A stretch of 56,267 nt of DNA from Mycobacterium parascrofulaceum ATCC BAA-614 (GCF_000164135.1 NZ_GG770553.1:2051628-2107894), one strand, 5' to 3'; numbered from the stretch's first letter, positions 41,056 to 50,047 are shown. Notes: generated from the sequence alone by a model not told the origin. A program made the numbers and translations.

Positions 41056-42222
41056 CCGGCGTTGCGACGGACCGCGTCTTCCAGCAGATCGGCGGCGAGA
41101 GCAGCGCTTTGCGCCGGGGTGGCCATCAAAGCAGCGACCTCACGGGTTCGAGCGACGTAGGGGGGAGTCAGGATCGTTCGCAGGTCCGCGAGCAGGGAAT
41201 CCGGGGTGCATTCGACGAATCGCCGGCCGATGCCGACGCCCAGTTCGTTGACCGCCCCGGCCCACATCGGCTGATCGACGGAGACGGCCAGCGCCAACGT
41301 GGGGACCCCGGCCCGGATTCCCGCGAACGTGGTGCCGGGACCGCCGTGGTGGACGACCGCCCGGCAGGCGGGAAACACGGCGGCATGGTTGACCGAGTCG
41401 ACGACCTTGACGTGCTCGAATTGCGGGAGGTCGGTGAGGTCGCTGACGCCGCTGCAAATCAGCGCCCGCTCACCGAGTTCCGCGCACGCCGCGCTCATCG
41501 CGATCACGTCGGCGGGAGACGCGACCCGCGCGCTGCTGCCGAAGCCGAAGTAGATCGGCGGCGGCCCGGCGGCGATCCACGACGCGACCTCCTCGTCCAC
41601 CTGGGTCGGCAACTCCAGCGTCAGCCCGCCGACGAAAGGCCTTCGGACACCGCATTTCTCCCATTCGGCCGCCAGCCCCGGGAAGAAGAGTTCGTCGTAG
41701 GCCTGGATCTCGAGCGGTTGCGGCGCCGAGGGTCCCGGCTCGACCGCCAGGCCGAGCGTACGGCGCTGGGCGATTTCGGCGTCTTGCGTGAGGGACGACT
41801 GCGCGTCCTCGGGTGCGATCGGGTAGATGTGCACCGCGGCCTGCGAAATGCCGTAATACTCGGCGACATTCGCGGCCAGCCCTTGCTCGCTGGCATCCGT
41901 CAGGATCAGGTCGGCCCCATCGGCCAGCGACGTCAGCGCGCTACCCCAGCGCCGGCCAGAGCTCGGTGATATCCCGGACTATCTCCCACGCCATGACGGC
42001 GGGGTTCGGCGTCGCCCCGTACTTGCGGGCGATTTCCGCGTTCTGCTGAACCTGGTCCCGGCCGTGGGGGATCGCGGTCAGGCCCGCCGCCTCGATGAAG
42101 CCGACATAATTGGGCGGGACCGCCATGCGCACATCGTGGCCTCGGCGCTGCAGCTCCCGAGCGATGGCGGCGCACGGCTCGACATCGCCCCTTGTTCCCA
42201 GGGTCGCCAGCGCAAACCTCAT
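41052..42222 (-). pseudogene. UGT/MGT-type glycosyltransferase, single-base frameshift
   Basis: The N-terminal part (MRFALATLGTRGDVEPCAAI, the GT-B acceptor domain) runs from 42222 and hits a TAG after LWPALG at about 41944. The next frame continues exactly where it should, SALTSLADGADLILTDASEQG, through PPPIYFGFGSSARV to the nucleotide-sugar motif HHGGPGTTFAGIRAGVPTLAL and the end at 41052. Removing one base from the run of four C (41944-41947, plus strand) restores one frame of about 389 codons. The relatives are Rv1524/Rv1526c-type transferases that decorate lipids. A homopolymer sequencing error is a real alternative to decay. Confidence 0.85.
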
Positions 42223-42256
42223 CGCCGCAACCTAACTCGCGATAAGGCGTCGACGA

Positions 42257-43225
42257 TCACTGTGCCCCCTTCGGAAACCGGGATCCGATGACGCCGCGGA
42301 AATATTCGATCGTCCGCGCGGCCCCGTCCGCGAAGGGGACAAGGGGGTGCCAGCCGAGCCCGGACTCGGCGAGGCCGATGTCGGGCCTGCGCCGCCTCGG
42401 GTCGTCGGGCGGCAGCGGGGCGAAGACGATCGCCGAGCTCGAGCGGGTCAATTCTTTGATGGTGCCCGCGGTTTCGAGCACGGTGACTTCGGCCGAGGCC
42501 CCGAGATTGACCGGTCCCGTGAACGAGGCCTCGCTCGCCGCCATCCGCACCAGCCCGTCGATGAGGTCGTCGACGTAACAGAAGGATCGGGTCTGACTGC
42601 CGTCCCCGAAGACGGTGATGGGTTCCCCCCGCAGCGCCTGGGCGATGAACGTGGGGATGATCCGGCCGTCCTCCGGGTCCATGCCGGGACCGTAGGTGTT
42701 GAAGATGCGGACGATTTTGACCGGCACGCCGTAGCGCCGCGCGTACTCGAGCATCAGCGTCTCGGCGACTCGCTTGCCTTCCTCGTAGCAGGCGCGGGGA
42801 CCGAAACAGTTGACGTTGCCCCAGTAGCTCTCGGCCTGCGGATGGACCGTCGGATCGCCGTAGACCTCGCTGGTGGACGCCTGCAGGATGGTCGCCTTCG
42901 TATCGCGTGCCAAGTCCAGCAAGTTCCTGCAGCCGACGTAGTTCGTGTCGAGTGTGAACAGGGGGTCCCGCTGGTAGGCGCGCGGCGCCCCGGGGCAGGC
43001 CAGATTGAAGATGACGTCCAGCGGCCCCGCCACGGCCGCGCCCACCGGTCGAGTGACGTCGTGTTCGACGAAACGAAAGCCGGGGTCCCTCTCGAGGCGC
43101 GCGATGTTCTCGCGCCTACCCGTACAGAGGTTGTCCAGCCCGACGACCTCGAAGCCGTCGCGGCGAAGCCGATCGCAGAGGTGAAGCCCCAAGAACCCGG
43201 CGGCGCCCGCGACAAGCGCTCTCAC
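42257..43225 (-). CDS. UDP-glucuronate decarboxylase-like SDR (UDP-xylose synthase type)
   Basis: An extended short-chain dehydrogenase/reductase of 322 residues. The NAD-binding motif is GAAGFLG (7-13). The family-typical GLDNLCTGRRENI and the catalytic ACYEEGKRVAETLM (YxxxK) are the hallmark of UDP-glucuronate decarboxylases, followed by NTYGPGMDPEDGRIIPTFI and GDGSQTRSFCYVDDLIDGL. It should oxidise and decarboxylate UDP-GlcA to UDP-xylose or the 4-keto pentose. The start GTG 43225 has AGGAG nine bases upstream. It lies 34 bp upstream of the glycosyltransferase pseudogene on the same strand and could supply its sugar donor. Confidence 0.85.
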   Translation of the reverse strand: MRALVAGAAGFLGLHLCDRLRRDGFEVVGLDNLCTGRRENIARLERDPGFRFVEHDVTRPVGAAVAGPLDVIFNLACPGAPRAYQRDPLFTLDTNYVGCRNLLDLARDTKATILQASTSEVYGDPTVHPQAESYWGNVNCFGPRACYEEGKRVAETLMLEYARRYGVPVKIVRIFNTYGPGMDPEDGRIIPTFIAQALRGEPITVFGDGSQTRSFCYVDDLIDGLVRMAASEASFTGPVNLGASAEVTVLETAGTIKELTRSSSAIVFAPLPPDDPRRRRPDIGLAESGLGWHPLVPFADGAARTIEYFRGVIGSRFPKGAQ

Positions 43226-43464
43226 CTTTCGTTCTCCTTAATTCGGGTCCACGCCGGGGCACTCGAGGACCGCGGCCCACCGGCGCTCAGGATGACAGAC
43301 GCTCGTGCCCACCGGGCGGTTATAGGCGCGTTCGGCCGAAGTCGCACGTGGACTCCCGGTTCTCGGGACAGCGGGGGTGGCCAAGGCCCTAACATTGACG
43401 GTCGGGGGCCGTCGATGGTGGACCCCTCCAGGTCGTCGAGGCGCCGAATCGAGGAGAGGTATCC

Positions 43465-43809
43465 GTGCACCAGTCGCTTTCACCCCTGTCGGTCACGAGA
43501 AGGCTGCTTTTTGCCCTGTCGTTTGTGATCGCGTTTGCTGCTTCCGCCTTGGTCCCGCCCACGCTCGCGGCCGCCCACGCCGACCCGATCGGGTTCCCGC
43601 CGGACTGGCCCTTCTACGAGATGCAAACCGAACAGACCATGTGCAGGGCCATGGCGGAGGGCTGGTCGCGCGCGCAGATCGTCGGCGCGATGCAACAGGC
43701 GAACAACCAGGGTGTGACCGGTTTGAATCCGGATCAGGCCGCCAAGCGTGCCAACATGTGGGTCGACCTGGGCCGAATCAAGTACTGCCCGGGCGCCGTC
43801 GCCAGCTGA
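43465..43809 (+). CDS. DUF732 secreted protein
   Basis: A small exported mycobacterial protein of 114 residues. The Sec signal peptide has the hydrophobic core LLFALSFVIAFAASALV with probable cleavage after AHA. The mature DUF732 domain has the usual two cysteines (TMCRAMAEGW and KYCPGA) around helices with NNQGVTGLNPDQAAKRANMWVDLG. The start GTG 43465 is preceded by GAGGAGAGG. The role of DUF732 is unknown. A second, divergent copy is at 47631-48014. The 239 bp upstream, shared with the divergent decarboxylase gene, hold no site I can support beyond the two ribosome-binding sites. Confidence 0.82.
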   Translation: MHQSLSPLSVTRRLLFALSFVIAFAASALVPPTLAAAHADPIGFPPDWPFYEMQTEQTMCRAMAEGWSRAQIVGAMQQANNQGVTGLNPDQAAKRANMWVDLGRIKYCPGAVAS

Positions 43810-43916
43810 CCGGCGCGCGGTGGGCTGTGCCGATCGGCTCAATTCCGTCCGGCCTGTGAATCTCGGGCTCCGGTGGGTAAGCCTGGCTCTGTCAGACGAG
43901 CCCAGTGAGAGAGTCG

Positions 43917-45347
43917 ATGAACGGGAAACACGAGCGCGCGCGTGCAGCACGGAATCCGGACCTCCAGCCGTCGTCGAGGGCCGAGCTCGGCCCCGAACAA
44001 CGAGCGTGGCTCGACCAGGCGTCGCGGCGCGACGTCGACGGATGGATCCACGTCGCGGTCAAGGGGCCGCCGATGGCGCGGGGGTTCCAGTACGGCTACC
44101 TCGTCGCCGACGAGTATGCGGCGGCGGTCCGCGCCTACGAGCAGATGACCTACCAGAAGATCGGCATGGACTACGGCTTCTTCGTCGACAGGGCCAACGA
44201 ACTGCATGCCGACAAGGTCCCTGACGAGCTGCGCGAGGAGATGGAAGGCGTCGCCGCGGGACTGACCGCCGCGGGAGCGCCGGCGACGTTTCAGGACGTG
44301 CTCGGCATGAACGACTGGATGGAACTCACCGGCTATTGGTGGCCGAAACACGCCGGGCGGTATGCCGCGTTGGCGTCGCCGGCCAGCCAAGGCAGCCACT
44401 GCAGCGCCTTCGTCGCGACCGGCGACGCGACCGCGGACGGCTCGATCGTGATGGCGCACACCAGCTTCACGGACTTCTGGCAGGGCCAGTTCGAAAACGT
44501 CATCTTGGACGTCACGCCCGACGAGGGCCATCGGATGGTCATGCAGACCACACCCGGCTGGATCGCCAGCATGACCGACTTCTGGCTCACCGGCGCGGGC
44601 CTGGCCATCAGCGAGACGACCATCAGCGGCTACGACGGGTCCAAGGGCTATGACGAGAATCGGGTACCGGAGTTCGTTCGCGCCCGCAGGGCCGCTCAGT
44701 ACGCCCGCGATATCGACGACTGGGTCGAGATCCTCAACACCGACAACAACGGCGGCTACGCCTGCTCATGGTTGATCGGGGACATCAAGACCGGCGAAAT
44801 CGCTTGCCACGAGCAGGGTTTGCTGTATCAGAGCCTTTCCCGGAAGACCGACGGCTACTTCTGGGGCGACAATGCCCCGAGGGATCCCAGGATCCGCAAC
44901 CTGGAGTGTGGGCCGACGGGGTTCGACGACGTCCGGTCGCCCAATGGAGCGCGGGAGGTCCGTTGGCAACAACTGCTCGCCGAGCACGACGGCCACATCG
45001 ACACCGATTCCGCCCGGCGGATGCTCGCTGACACGTTCGACCCGTACCTGGGCCGCGACCAGCCGTCGGCGCGGACGATCTGCGCGCATTACGACGCCGA
45101 TCCCTGTCAGTTCAACGACGTCACCGCGTTCAGTCCCCACGGATCCGTGGACGGGAAGGTCGTCACGTCCGCCGATGTCGAGTCGATGAGCCTATGGGCA
45201 AGGTTCGGTCGTGCCGACGGTGTCGAGTTCGTCGTCGGGGACTTTCTCGGCACGCACCCGCAGTGGAATTGGCAGCGCGACTGTCTGCAGGATCGGCCCC
45301 GGCAGCCGTGGACGCACATCCGCCCCGCTGCCACGCCCGACGACTGA
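43917..45347 (+). CDS. Phospholipase-B-like / C45-type Ntn hydrolase
   Basis: A 476-residue N-terminal-nucleophile hydrolase. Conserved features are MARGFQYGYLVADEY near 53-67, FQDVLGMNDW, then GSHCSAFVATGDATADGSIVMAHTSF with the probable nucleophile C162, and NNGGYACSWLIGDIKTGEIACHEQG further on. In PLB-like and C45 enzymes autocleavage exposes this cysteine, which then hydrolyses amide or ester bonds. No signal peptide is visible, unlike the lysosomal PLBs, so an intracellular substrate is likely. I choose ATG 43917, with GAGAGAG upstream, over GTG 43905. It converges with the small membrane gene at 45376. Confidence 0.78.
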   Translation: MNGKHERARAARNPDLQPSSRAELGPEQRAWLDQASRRDVDGWIHVAVKGPPMARGFQYGYLVADEYAAAVRAYEQMTYQKIGMDYGFFVDRANELHADKVPDELREEMEGVAAGLTAAGAPATFQDVLGMNDWMELTGYWWPKHAGRYAALASPASQGSHCSAFVATGDATADGSIVMAHTSFTDFWQGQFENVILDVTPDEGHRMVMQTTPGWIASMTDFWLTGAGLAISETTISGYDGSKGYDENRVPEFVRARRAAQYARDIDDWVEILNTDNNGGYACSWLIGDIKTGEIACHEQGLLYQSLSRKTDGYFWGDNAPRDPRIRNLECGPTGFDDVRSPNGAREVRWQQLLAEHDGHIDTDSARRMLADTFDPYLGRDQPSARTICAHYDADPCQFNDVTAFSPHGSVDGKVVTSADVESMSLWARFGRADGVEFVVGDFLGTHPQWNWQRDCLQDRPRQPWTHIRPAATPDD

Positions 45348-45375
45348 GCCCCGCGCGATCGGGCGGCTGCGGGGT

Positions 45376-45591
45376 CTAGCAGAGGGCGGCGGAAAACCAC
45401 CCGCCGGCCACGATGGCGATGGCGAGCGCGGCGGTGGTGTGCCCCGTCGACGCGGCCACGACGATGCCCGTGACGGCGGCGATGAAGGCGATGACCACCG
45501 CCACGGCCAGCAGCATCCGGTGCGAGTTGATCGCTCCGCCGGAACGCGGCACGACAACGACGCGTTTGCCCGATCCGTGGGGTGCGGCCAT
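45376..45591 (-). CDS. Small two-helix membrane protein
   Basis: A 71-residue protein. A basic N-terminus (HGSGKRVVVVPRSGGAINSHR) is followed by two hydrophobic helices (about 27-47 and 53-70) separated by a short STGHTT turn. The ATG at 45591 has GGAG at ideal spacing, which chooses it over longer possibilities reaching 45711. It is divergent from the transporter at 45710 and convergent with the PLB-like gene. I do not recognise the family. Confidence 0.6.
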   Translation of the reverse strand: MAAPHGSGKRVVVVPRSGGAINSHRMLLAVAVVIAFIAAVTGIVVAASTGHTTAALAIAIVAGGWFSAALC

Positions 45592-45709
45592 GCACGCTCC
45601 TACGAGTTGTGACCTGCGATACATGATCAGCATAAATGTGCGGTGCGTCACAAGCCAGCCCGACGCCGGCGATGTTGTCCGCACGGGAGCCCCGGGTACC
45701 CGGACGGGC

Positions 45710-46642
45710 ATGGGGTGGGTGGCATCGCACGCGGTCGCAATCGTGTCGGCGCTGCTGTCCGCCCTGTGGGCGGCGGTCGGGATCGTCGTTCGGCAGCGAG
45801 CCGCTCAGGAGGTCCCCGCCGGCGAGGGCATGTCGGGAACGATGGTGACGACGCTGGCCCGCCGACCCGTGTGGTGGGCGGGCACCATCGCCGCCGTGGC
45901 CGGTTACGTGTTCCAGGCCGTGGCGCTGGCGCACGGGTCGCTGCTGCTGATCCAGCCGCTGCTCGTGTCCTCGCTACTGTTCGCGTTGCCGCTGAGCGCC
46001 AGGCTTTGCCACCAGCGCATCAGCGCCTCCCAGTGGGGCTGGGCCACGCTGTTGACGGCGGCGTTGGCGGTGTTCGTGCTCGTCGGCCAGCCCCGCGAGG
46101 GCCATCACCGCCCTCCCGTACCCGCGTGGACGCTGGCGTTGGTGGTATCGGTGCCGTTGCTGATCGGGTGCGTCGCCGCGGCCCGCCGCGCCGGCGGTCG
46201 TGCGCGGGCGATGCTGCTGGGCGTCGCCGTGGCGGTCCTGCTCGGCATGATCGCCGTGCTGACGAAGATCTGCACGCACCGGTATGCCGTCGGCGGTTGG
46301 CACGCGGTCCTGACCGTGCCCGCCCCGTACCTGCTTGTCGCCCTGGCCGTGGCGGCGACGCTGGTGCAGAACTCGGCGTTTCACGCCGGGGCGTTGCAGG
46401 CGTCGGTGCCGATCATGTTGGTCGGGGAGCCGGTCGTCGCGGTCGCGCTGGGCGTCGCGGTGCTCGGCGAACACCTGGCGGTGCGGGGCTCGACGACCCT
46501 GGAGTTGGCCGTCGCCGTCGCCGCGATGGCGGCCGCCGCCGTCGCGCTGAGCCGCAGTCAGGCGATCGAGGTGGGCAACCAGCGACAGGCCGTGGCCGCC
46601 GACGCGGCCGGCCTCGTGGCCGTCGGCGGCAAACCGAACTAG
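45710..46642 (+). CDS. DMT superfamily transporter-like membrane protein
   Basis: A 310-residue protein with nine or ten hydrophobic helices in a repeated pattern. The first repeat has AIVSALLSALWAAVGIVVRQRAAQ and the last helix pair ASVPIMLVGEPVVAVALGVAVLGEHL, which is typical of EamA/DMT carriers and of the actinobacterial DMT proteins annotated as Mg2+ or small-molecule transporters. The substrate is unknown. ATG 45710 places the first helix at the N-terminus; longer in-frame versions have no ribosome-binding site. It converges with PhyH across three bases. Confidence 0.75.
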   Translation: MGWVASHAVAIVSALLSALWAAVGIVVRQRAAQEVPAGEGMSGTMVTTLARRPVWWAGTIAAVAGYVFQAVALAHGSLLLIQPLLVSSLLFALPLSARLCHQRISASQWGWATLLTAALAVFVLVGQPREGHHRPPVPAWTLALVVSVPLLIGCVAAARRAGGRARAMLLGVAVAVLLGMIAVLTKICTHRYAVGGWHAVLTVPAPYLLVALAVAATLVQNSAFHAGALQASVPIMLVGEPVVAVALGVAVLGEHLAVRGSTTLELAVAVAAMAAAAVALSRSQAIEVGNQRQAVAADAAGLVAVGGKPN

Positions 46643-46645
46643 CGC

Positions 46646-47509
46646 CTACGAATCCTGCGTGGTCTCCAACAGCCGCAGCGGGTGCAGACCGTCCACCGCG
46701 CCGACGAACGGCGGGTGGATGCTGTAGCCGAGCATCCGGCGGATGTCGTCGGAGACGGCGCGGGCGGTGTCGCGCGCAATCGACAGCGTGAAGGCTTCCA
46801 TCGGCCGCAGCCAGGGCTGGCAGTACTGCGCGGTGATCGCGAGGCGGTCGCGGTCGGTGCTGTTGGCGCCCCCACCGTGCCACAGGGTGCCCACGAAGAA
46901 AACGCACGAGCCGGCCGGCATGACGACGGGCATGGCCTGATCGCCCGGGCCGGGGCGGCGCTTGCCCCAACGGTGGCTGCCGGGGTAGAGGACGGTGGCG
47001 CCGTTGTCGGCGGTGAAGTCGTCGATGGCCCAGATCGTGGCCGCCGCCAACGGGTCTCGCGGGCGGGGAACCGGGTAGAACCCGTCGTCATGGTGGGCCA
47101 GCTGCGCGGCCTCGCCGGGCTGGATGTTGATGGCCTGCAGCGCCGAGAGCAGGTAGTTGGGCATCAGCAGCCGATCGAGCACCGCCAGCACCCGGGGATT
47201 GTCGACGATCCCGTCGCACACCCGCGTCCTGCTCAACAGGCTGTAGATGCGCTGCGTGCGCAGACCCTCGAACGAGTTCCGGCCGGTGTGGCCGAGCCAC
47301 GGGCGCACGACCTCACGGATCTGGTCGCACTCCTCGGGGGTGAGCAGGCCCTCCCAGATGACGTAGCCGTCGCGGTCGAGGGCCGCCATGTCGGCCTCGA
47401 CGATCGCGCCGTCGACCGCGCTTCCGCCGCTCGGGGTGCGCTTGTACCGCTGCGCCAGGTCGCCCCGGAGGTCTTCCAGCGTCGTGACGGACTCGTCGTC
47501 GATGTTCAT
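46646..47509 (-). CDS. Phytanoyl-CoA dioxygenase (PhyH) family protein
   Basis: A 2-oxoglutarate- and Fe(II)-dependent oxygenase fold of 287 residues. The metal facial triad is AHHDDGFYP (H139/H140 with D142) and the distal LWHGGGANST (H211), with R222 in DRDRLAIT placed to bind 2-oxoglutarate. The entry segment RDGYVIWEGLLTPEECDQIREVV is typical of PhyH enzymes, which hydroxylate fatty acyl, terpenoid or small-molecule substrates. The start ATG 47509 gives MNIDDESVTT. No biosynthetic neighbours suggest the substrate. Confidence 0.85.
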   Translation of the reverse strand: MNIDDESVTTLEDLRGDLAQRYKRTPSGGSAVDGAIVEADMAALDRDGYVIWEGLLTPEECDQIREVVRPWLGHTGRNSFEGLRTQRIYSLLSRTRVCDGIVDNPRVLAVLDRLLMPNYLLSALQAINIQPGEAAQLAHHDDGFYPVPRPRDPLAAATIWAIDDFTADNGATVLYPGSHRWGKRRPGPGDQAMPVVMPAGSCVFFVGTLWHGGGANSTDRDRLAITAQYCQPWLRPMEAFTLSIARDTARAVSDDIRRMLGYSIHPPFVGAVDGLHPLRLLETTQDS

Positions 47510-47630
47510 TGGCACTCGTCTTTCGTCCGGCTCCCACACTAAGCCGAGTTCGCGCAGTCTCCCACCGAATCGCCGCGACATCGGCCGACAGGACAGCGCA
47601 CACGATCTGTACCAGGATGGAGCGGTGCGG

Positions 47631-48014
47631 ATGTTTCTCGTGCTCGCGAGCTTCGCCGCCATCATTGGCGCGGCCACGCCCGCACACGCCGATCCGTCCG
47701 GGAACCCGGACGCGGACTTCCTGGCGGCGCTCGACCGGTCCGGCGTTCCCTACAAGAACGCCGCTGTCGCCATCCGGGTCGGCAAGAAGGCCTGCCAACT
47801 GATGGACCAGGGCCACTCCGAAGCCGACGTCATCCAGAGCGTGTCGTCGGAGAATGCGGGTTTCACGGTCTCGGACGCGACCAAGTTCACGACCAGCGCG
47901 GTCAGCGTCTACTGCCCCCAGCACATCGGCGAACCGACGACGGAGCCGCCGCCGCCTTCGTCGAACACCTGGGTCGGCCCCGAGTTTCCGTGGCCCGCGC
48001 CGCCCGCCGCCTAG
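47631..48014 (+). CDS. DUF732 secreted protein with Pro-rich tail
   Basis: The second DUF732 protein of the window, 127 residues. The signal peptide is FLVLASFAAIIGAATPAHA. The domain has the two cysteines (KACQLMDQGHSEADVIQSV and VYCPQHIG), and a Pro/Trp-rich tail (TEPPPPSSNTWVGPEFPWPAPPAA) replaces the short end of the first copy. I take ATG 47631 because GGATGGAG lies eight bases upstream; GTG two codons earlier is too close to it. Function unknown; divergent from PhyH. Confidence 0.8.
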   Translation: MFLVLASFAAIIGAATPAHADPSGNPDADFLAALDRSGVPYKNAAVAIRVGKKACQLMDQGHSEADVIQSVSSENAGFTVSDATKFTTSAVSVYCPQHIGEPTTEPPPPSSNTWVGPEFPWPAPPAA

Positions 48015-48060
48015 GGAGAAACCCCGCCGGCCCTGGCATGCTTCGGTGCCGACCGCCAAG

Positions 48061-48489
48061 ATGGACGGGATGTGGTCCGACTGGTGGATGATCCCGATCG
48101 GGATCGTCAGCGCGTTCGCCGTGATCTGGCTGATCCTCGCCGCGACGTTATGGCTGATGAGGCCCACGGCCAGCATGCAGGACCTGGTGCGCCTGCTTCC
48201 CGACGTGCTGCGGCTGCTGAAACGCCTCGCCGCCGATCCGGAGCTGCCGCGGCGGATCCGGGTCGCGTTGGTCGCGCTGATCGCCTTCGTGGTGTCGCCC
48301 ATCGACTTGATACCCGACGCGATTCCGGTGATCGGGTTCGCCGACGACGTGATCGTCGTCGGCCTGGTGCTGCGCTGGATCAGCCGCACGGCCGGACCGG
48401 GTCCGCTGGCCAAGCACTGGCCCGGCACGCCGGAGGGACTCGCCACCCTGTGCAAGCTGTGCGGCCTGCCCGATCCGGCACTGGACTGA
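48061..48489 (+). CDS. YkvA/DUF1232 membrane protein
   Basis: A 142-residue protein with an N-terminal helix (about 10-33) and the DUF1232 signature PRRIRVALVALIAFVVSPIDLIPDAIPVIGFADDVIVVGLVLRW at roughly 64-107. The signature consists of a membrane-embedded hairpin with the conserved SPIDLIPD. YkvA proteins have no settled function. Start ATG 48061; ATG 48070 would also keep the helix. It is followed nine bases later by another small membrane gene on the same strand. Confidence 0.8.
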   Translation: MDGMWSDWWMIPIGIVSAFAVIWLILAATLWLMRPTASMQDLVRLLPDVLRLLKRLAADPELPRRIRVALVALIAFVVSPIDLIPDAIPVIGFADDVIVVGLVLRWISRTAGPGPLAKHWPGTPEGLATLCKLCGLPDPALD

Positions 48490-48498
48490 GCCGCGGTC

Positions 48499-48750
48499 GT
48501 GGACCTACTTCGGCGCGCCATGCGATACCGGGTCAGGGTCGGGGCCCTGGTCGAGTCGGCGCTGTGGCTGGCGATTCCCTATTTGTGCATCGGGTTCGTG
48601 TGGACGGTTTTCCACGCGGAAGAGGCCGCGCGAATTCAGGAGCGGGTGGCAGCCGTGTTCCCGGTGGCAGCCGATGCCGTGGCCTTCGGCCTGACCACCG
48701 CCCTGTGGCCGGCGTCCATACCGATCGCGCATGCGTGCCCCGCCCCGTGA
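48499..48750 (+). CDS. Small hypothetical membrane protein
   Basis: An 83-residue frame from GTG 48499. A basic start (LRRAMRYRVRVG) leads to one strong hydrophobic helix (about 19-38, ALWLAIPYLCIGFVWTVF), then HAEEAARIQERV and a second, weaker hydrophobic stretch. It lies nine bases after the YkvA gene on the same strand. The clear membrane pattern and operon-like spacing support it as a gene, but I recognise no family. Confidence 0.5.
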   Translation: MDLLRRAMRYRVRVGALVESALWLAIPYLCIGFVWTVFHAEEAARIQERVAAVFPVAADAVAFGLTTALWPASIPIAHACPAP

Positions 48751-48807
48751 CCGGTTGTTGGGGTGAAGCCGTGCGCGAGAGCGCGGTGAGCTCCTAGGCT
48801 GCCGAGC

Positions 48808-49212
48808 ATGTCAATCGACCGAGCGGCACTACTGGCGGGCACCATCCGACTCACCTCCGGCGTCTGGTTTCTCGTCGACCCCCTGACCGCGAACCGATTC
48901 TGGGGCGACCCGGGGGAGCCGACCCCGACGGCGCGACTGTTGTTGCGCTCGATGGGATATCGCGACGCGTTGATCGGGGGGATGCTCGCGGCGTCGGCGT
49001 TGCGCGGCAAGAACACCCGCGGCTGGTTCCTGGCGTCGGGCGGCGCCGACGCGGCCGACCTGCTCGGCGGCATCAGCGTCCACAACGAGCTGAAGCCGTC
49101 GCAGCGGATCATCGGCCTGGGCGGCGCCGTCGTCGGCATCGGCGTCGGGCTCTGGGGCGCGGCCCGACCGCGGCGAAGCGGTGGCCGGGACACGGCGGAT
49201 GCGGTTGACTGA
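48808..49212 (+). CDS. Conserved hypothetical membrane protein (DUF4267-like)
   Basis: A 134-residue protein with weakly hydrophobic helices at about 4-20, 52-66, 76-90 and 100-120. The opening AALLAGTIRLTSGVWFLVDPLTANRFWG is the kind of start seen in DUF4267-type four-helix proteins. The middle reads SMGYRDALIGGMLAASAL. Function unknown. It lies five bases before the F420-type oxidoreductase and is likely co-transcribed with it. Confidence 0.65.
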   Translation: MSIDRAALLAGTIRLTSGVWFLVDPLTANRFWGDPGEPTPTARLLLRSMGYRDALIGGMLAASALRGKNTRGWFLASGGADAADLLGGISVHNELKPSQRIIGLGGAVVGIGVGLWGAARPRRSGGRDTADAVD

Positions 49213-49217
49213 GCACC

Positions 49218-50045
49218 ATGGGCCTGGGCGTACTGACGTTTGTAACCGACGAGGGCATCGGCCCGGCGGACCTGGGGCGGGCGCTCGAGCAGCGTGGTTT
49301 CGAGTCGCTGTTTCTCGCTGAGCACACCCACATTCCGGCCGGCGACGTAACCCCCTATCCGGCGGGCGGTCCGATCCCGCCGAAGTACTACCGCACCCTG
49401 GATCCGTTCGTCGCGCTGACGGCCGCCGCCGCCGTCACCGAACGGCTCGTCCTGGGCACCGGGATCGCGCTGGTCCCGCAGCGCGACCCCATCCACTTGG
49501 CGAAGGAAGTGGCGTCGCTGGACCTGCTGTCGCAGGGGCGATTTCGGTTCGGCGTGGGGGTGGGCTGGCTGCGCGAAGAGATCGCCAACCACGGTGTCGA
49601 CCCCAGGGTCCGCGGTCGGGTGGCCGACGAGCGGCTGGACGCGATGGTTCAGATCTGGACGCGCGAAGAAGCCGAATTCCACGGCGAGTTCGTGAACTTC
49701 GACCCCATCTACAGCTGGCCCAAGCCGGTGCAGAAACCCTATCCGCCAATGTATTTCGGCGGCGGCCCCGCGGCTTTCCCGCGCATCGCCCGGTTGCATG
49801 CCGGCTGGTTGTCGATGACGCCCTCGGCGAAGGTGCTGGCTCCCCAACTCGAGCAGCTGCGCGATGTGGCCGGCCCCGACGTGCCGGTGATCAGCTTCCA
49901 TGGTGGCGCGCCGACGGCCCAACAGTTGCAGGGCTACCTCGCCCTCGGGGTGGAACATCTGTTGGTGGAACTGCCGACGGAGCCGCGGGATGAGACGCTG
50001 CGCCGCCTCGACGAGTTTCGCACCGAGTCCGCGAAGCTAACGTAA
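49218..50045 (+). CDS. F420-dependent LLM-class oxidoreductase (Rv3079c type)
   Basis: A luciferase-like monooxygenase-fold protein of 275 residues from the TIGR03619 F420 group. The signature runs GFESLFLAEHTHIPA, YRTLDPFVALTAAAAVTERLVLGTGIALVPQRDPIHLAKEVASLDLLSQGRFRFGVGVGWLREE, then MYFGGGPAAFPRIARLHAGW. These enzymes use coenzyme F420 for hydride transfer; the substrate is not predictable. It matches Rv3079c by sequence and neighbourhood. It converges with selO, with two bases between the stops. Confidence 0.88.
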   Translation: MGLGVLTFVTDEGIGPADLGRALEQRGFESLFLAEHTHIPAGDVTPYPAGGPIPPKYYRTLDPFVALTAAAAVTERLVLGTGIALVPQRDPIHLAKEVASLDLLSQGRFRFGVGVGWLREEIANHGVDPRVRGRVADERLDAMVQIWTREEAEFHGEFVNFDPIYSWPKPVQKPYPPMYFGGGPAAFPRIARLHAGWLSMTPSAKVLAPQLEQLRDVAGPDVPVISFHGGAPTAQQLQGYLALGVEHLLVELPTEPRDETLRRLDEFRTESAKLT

Positions 50046-50047
50046 CG

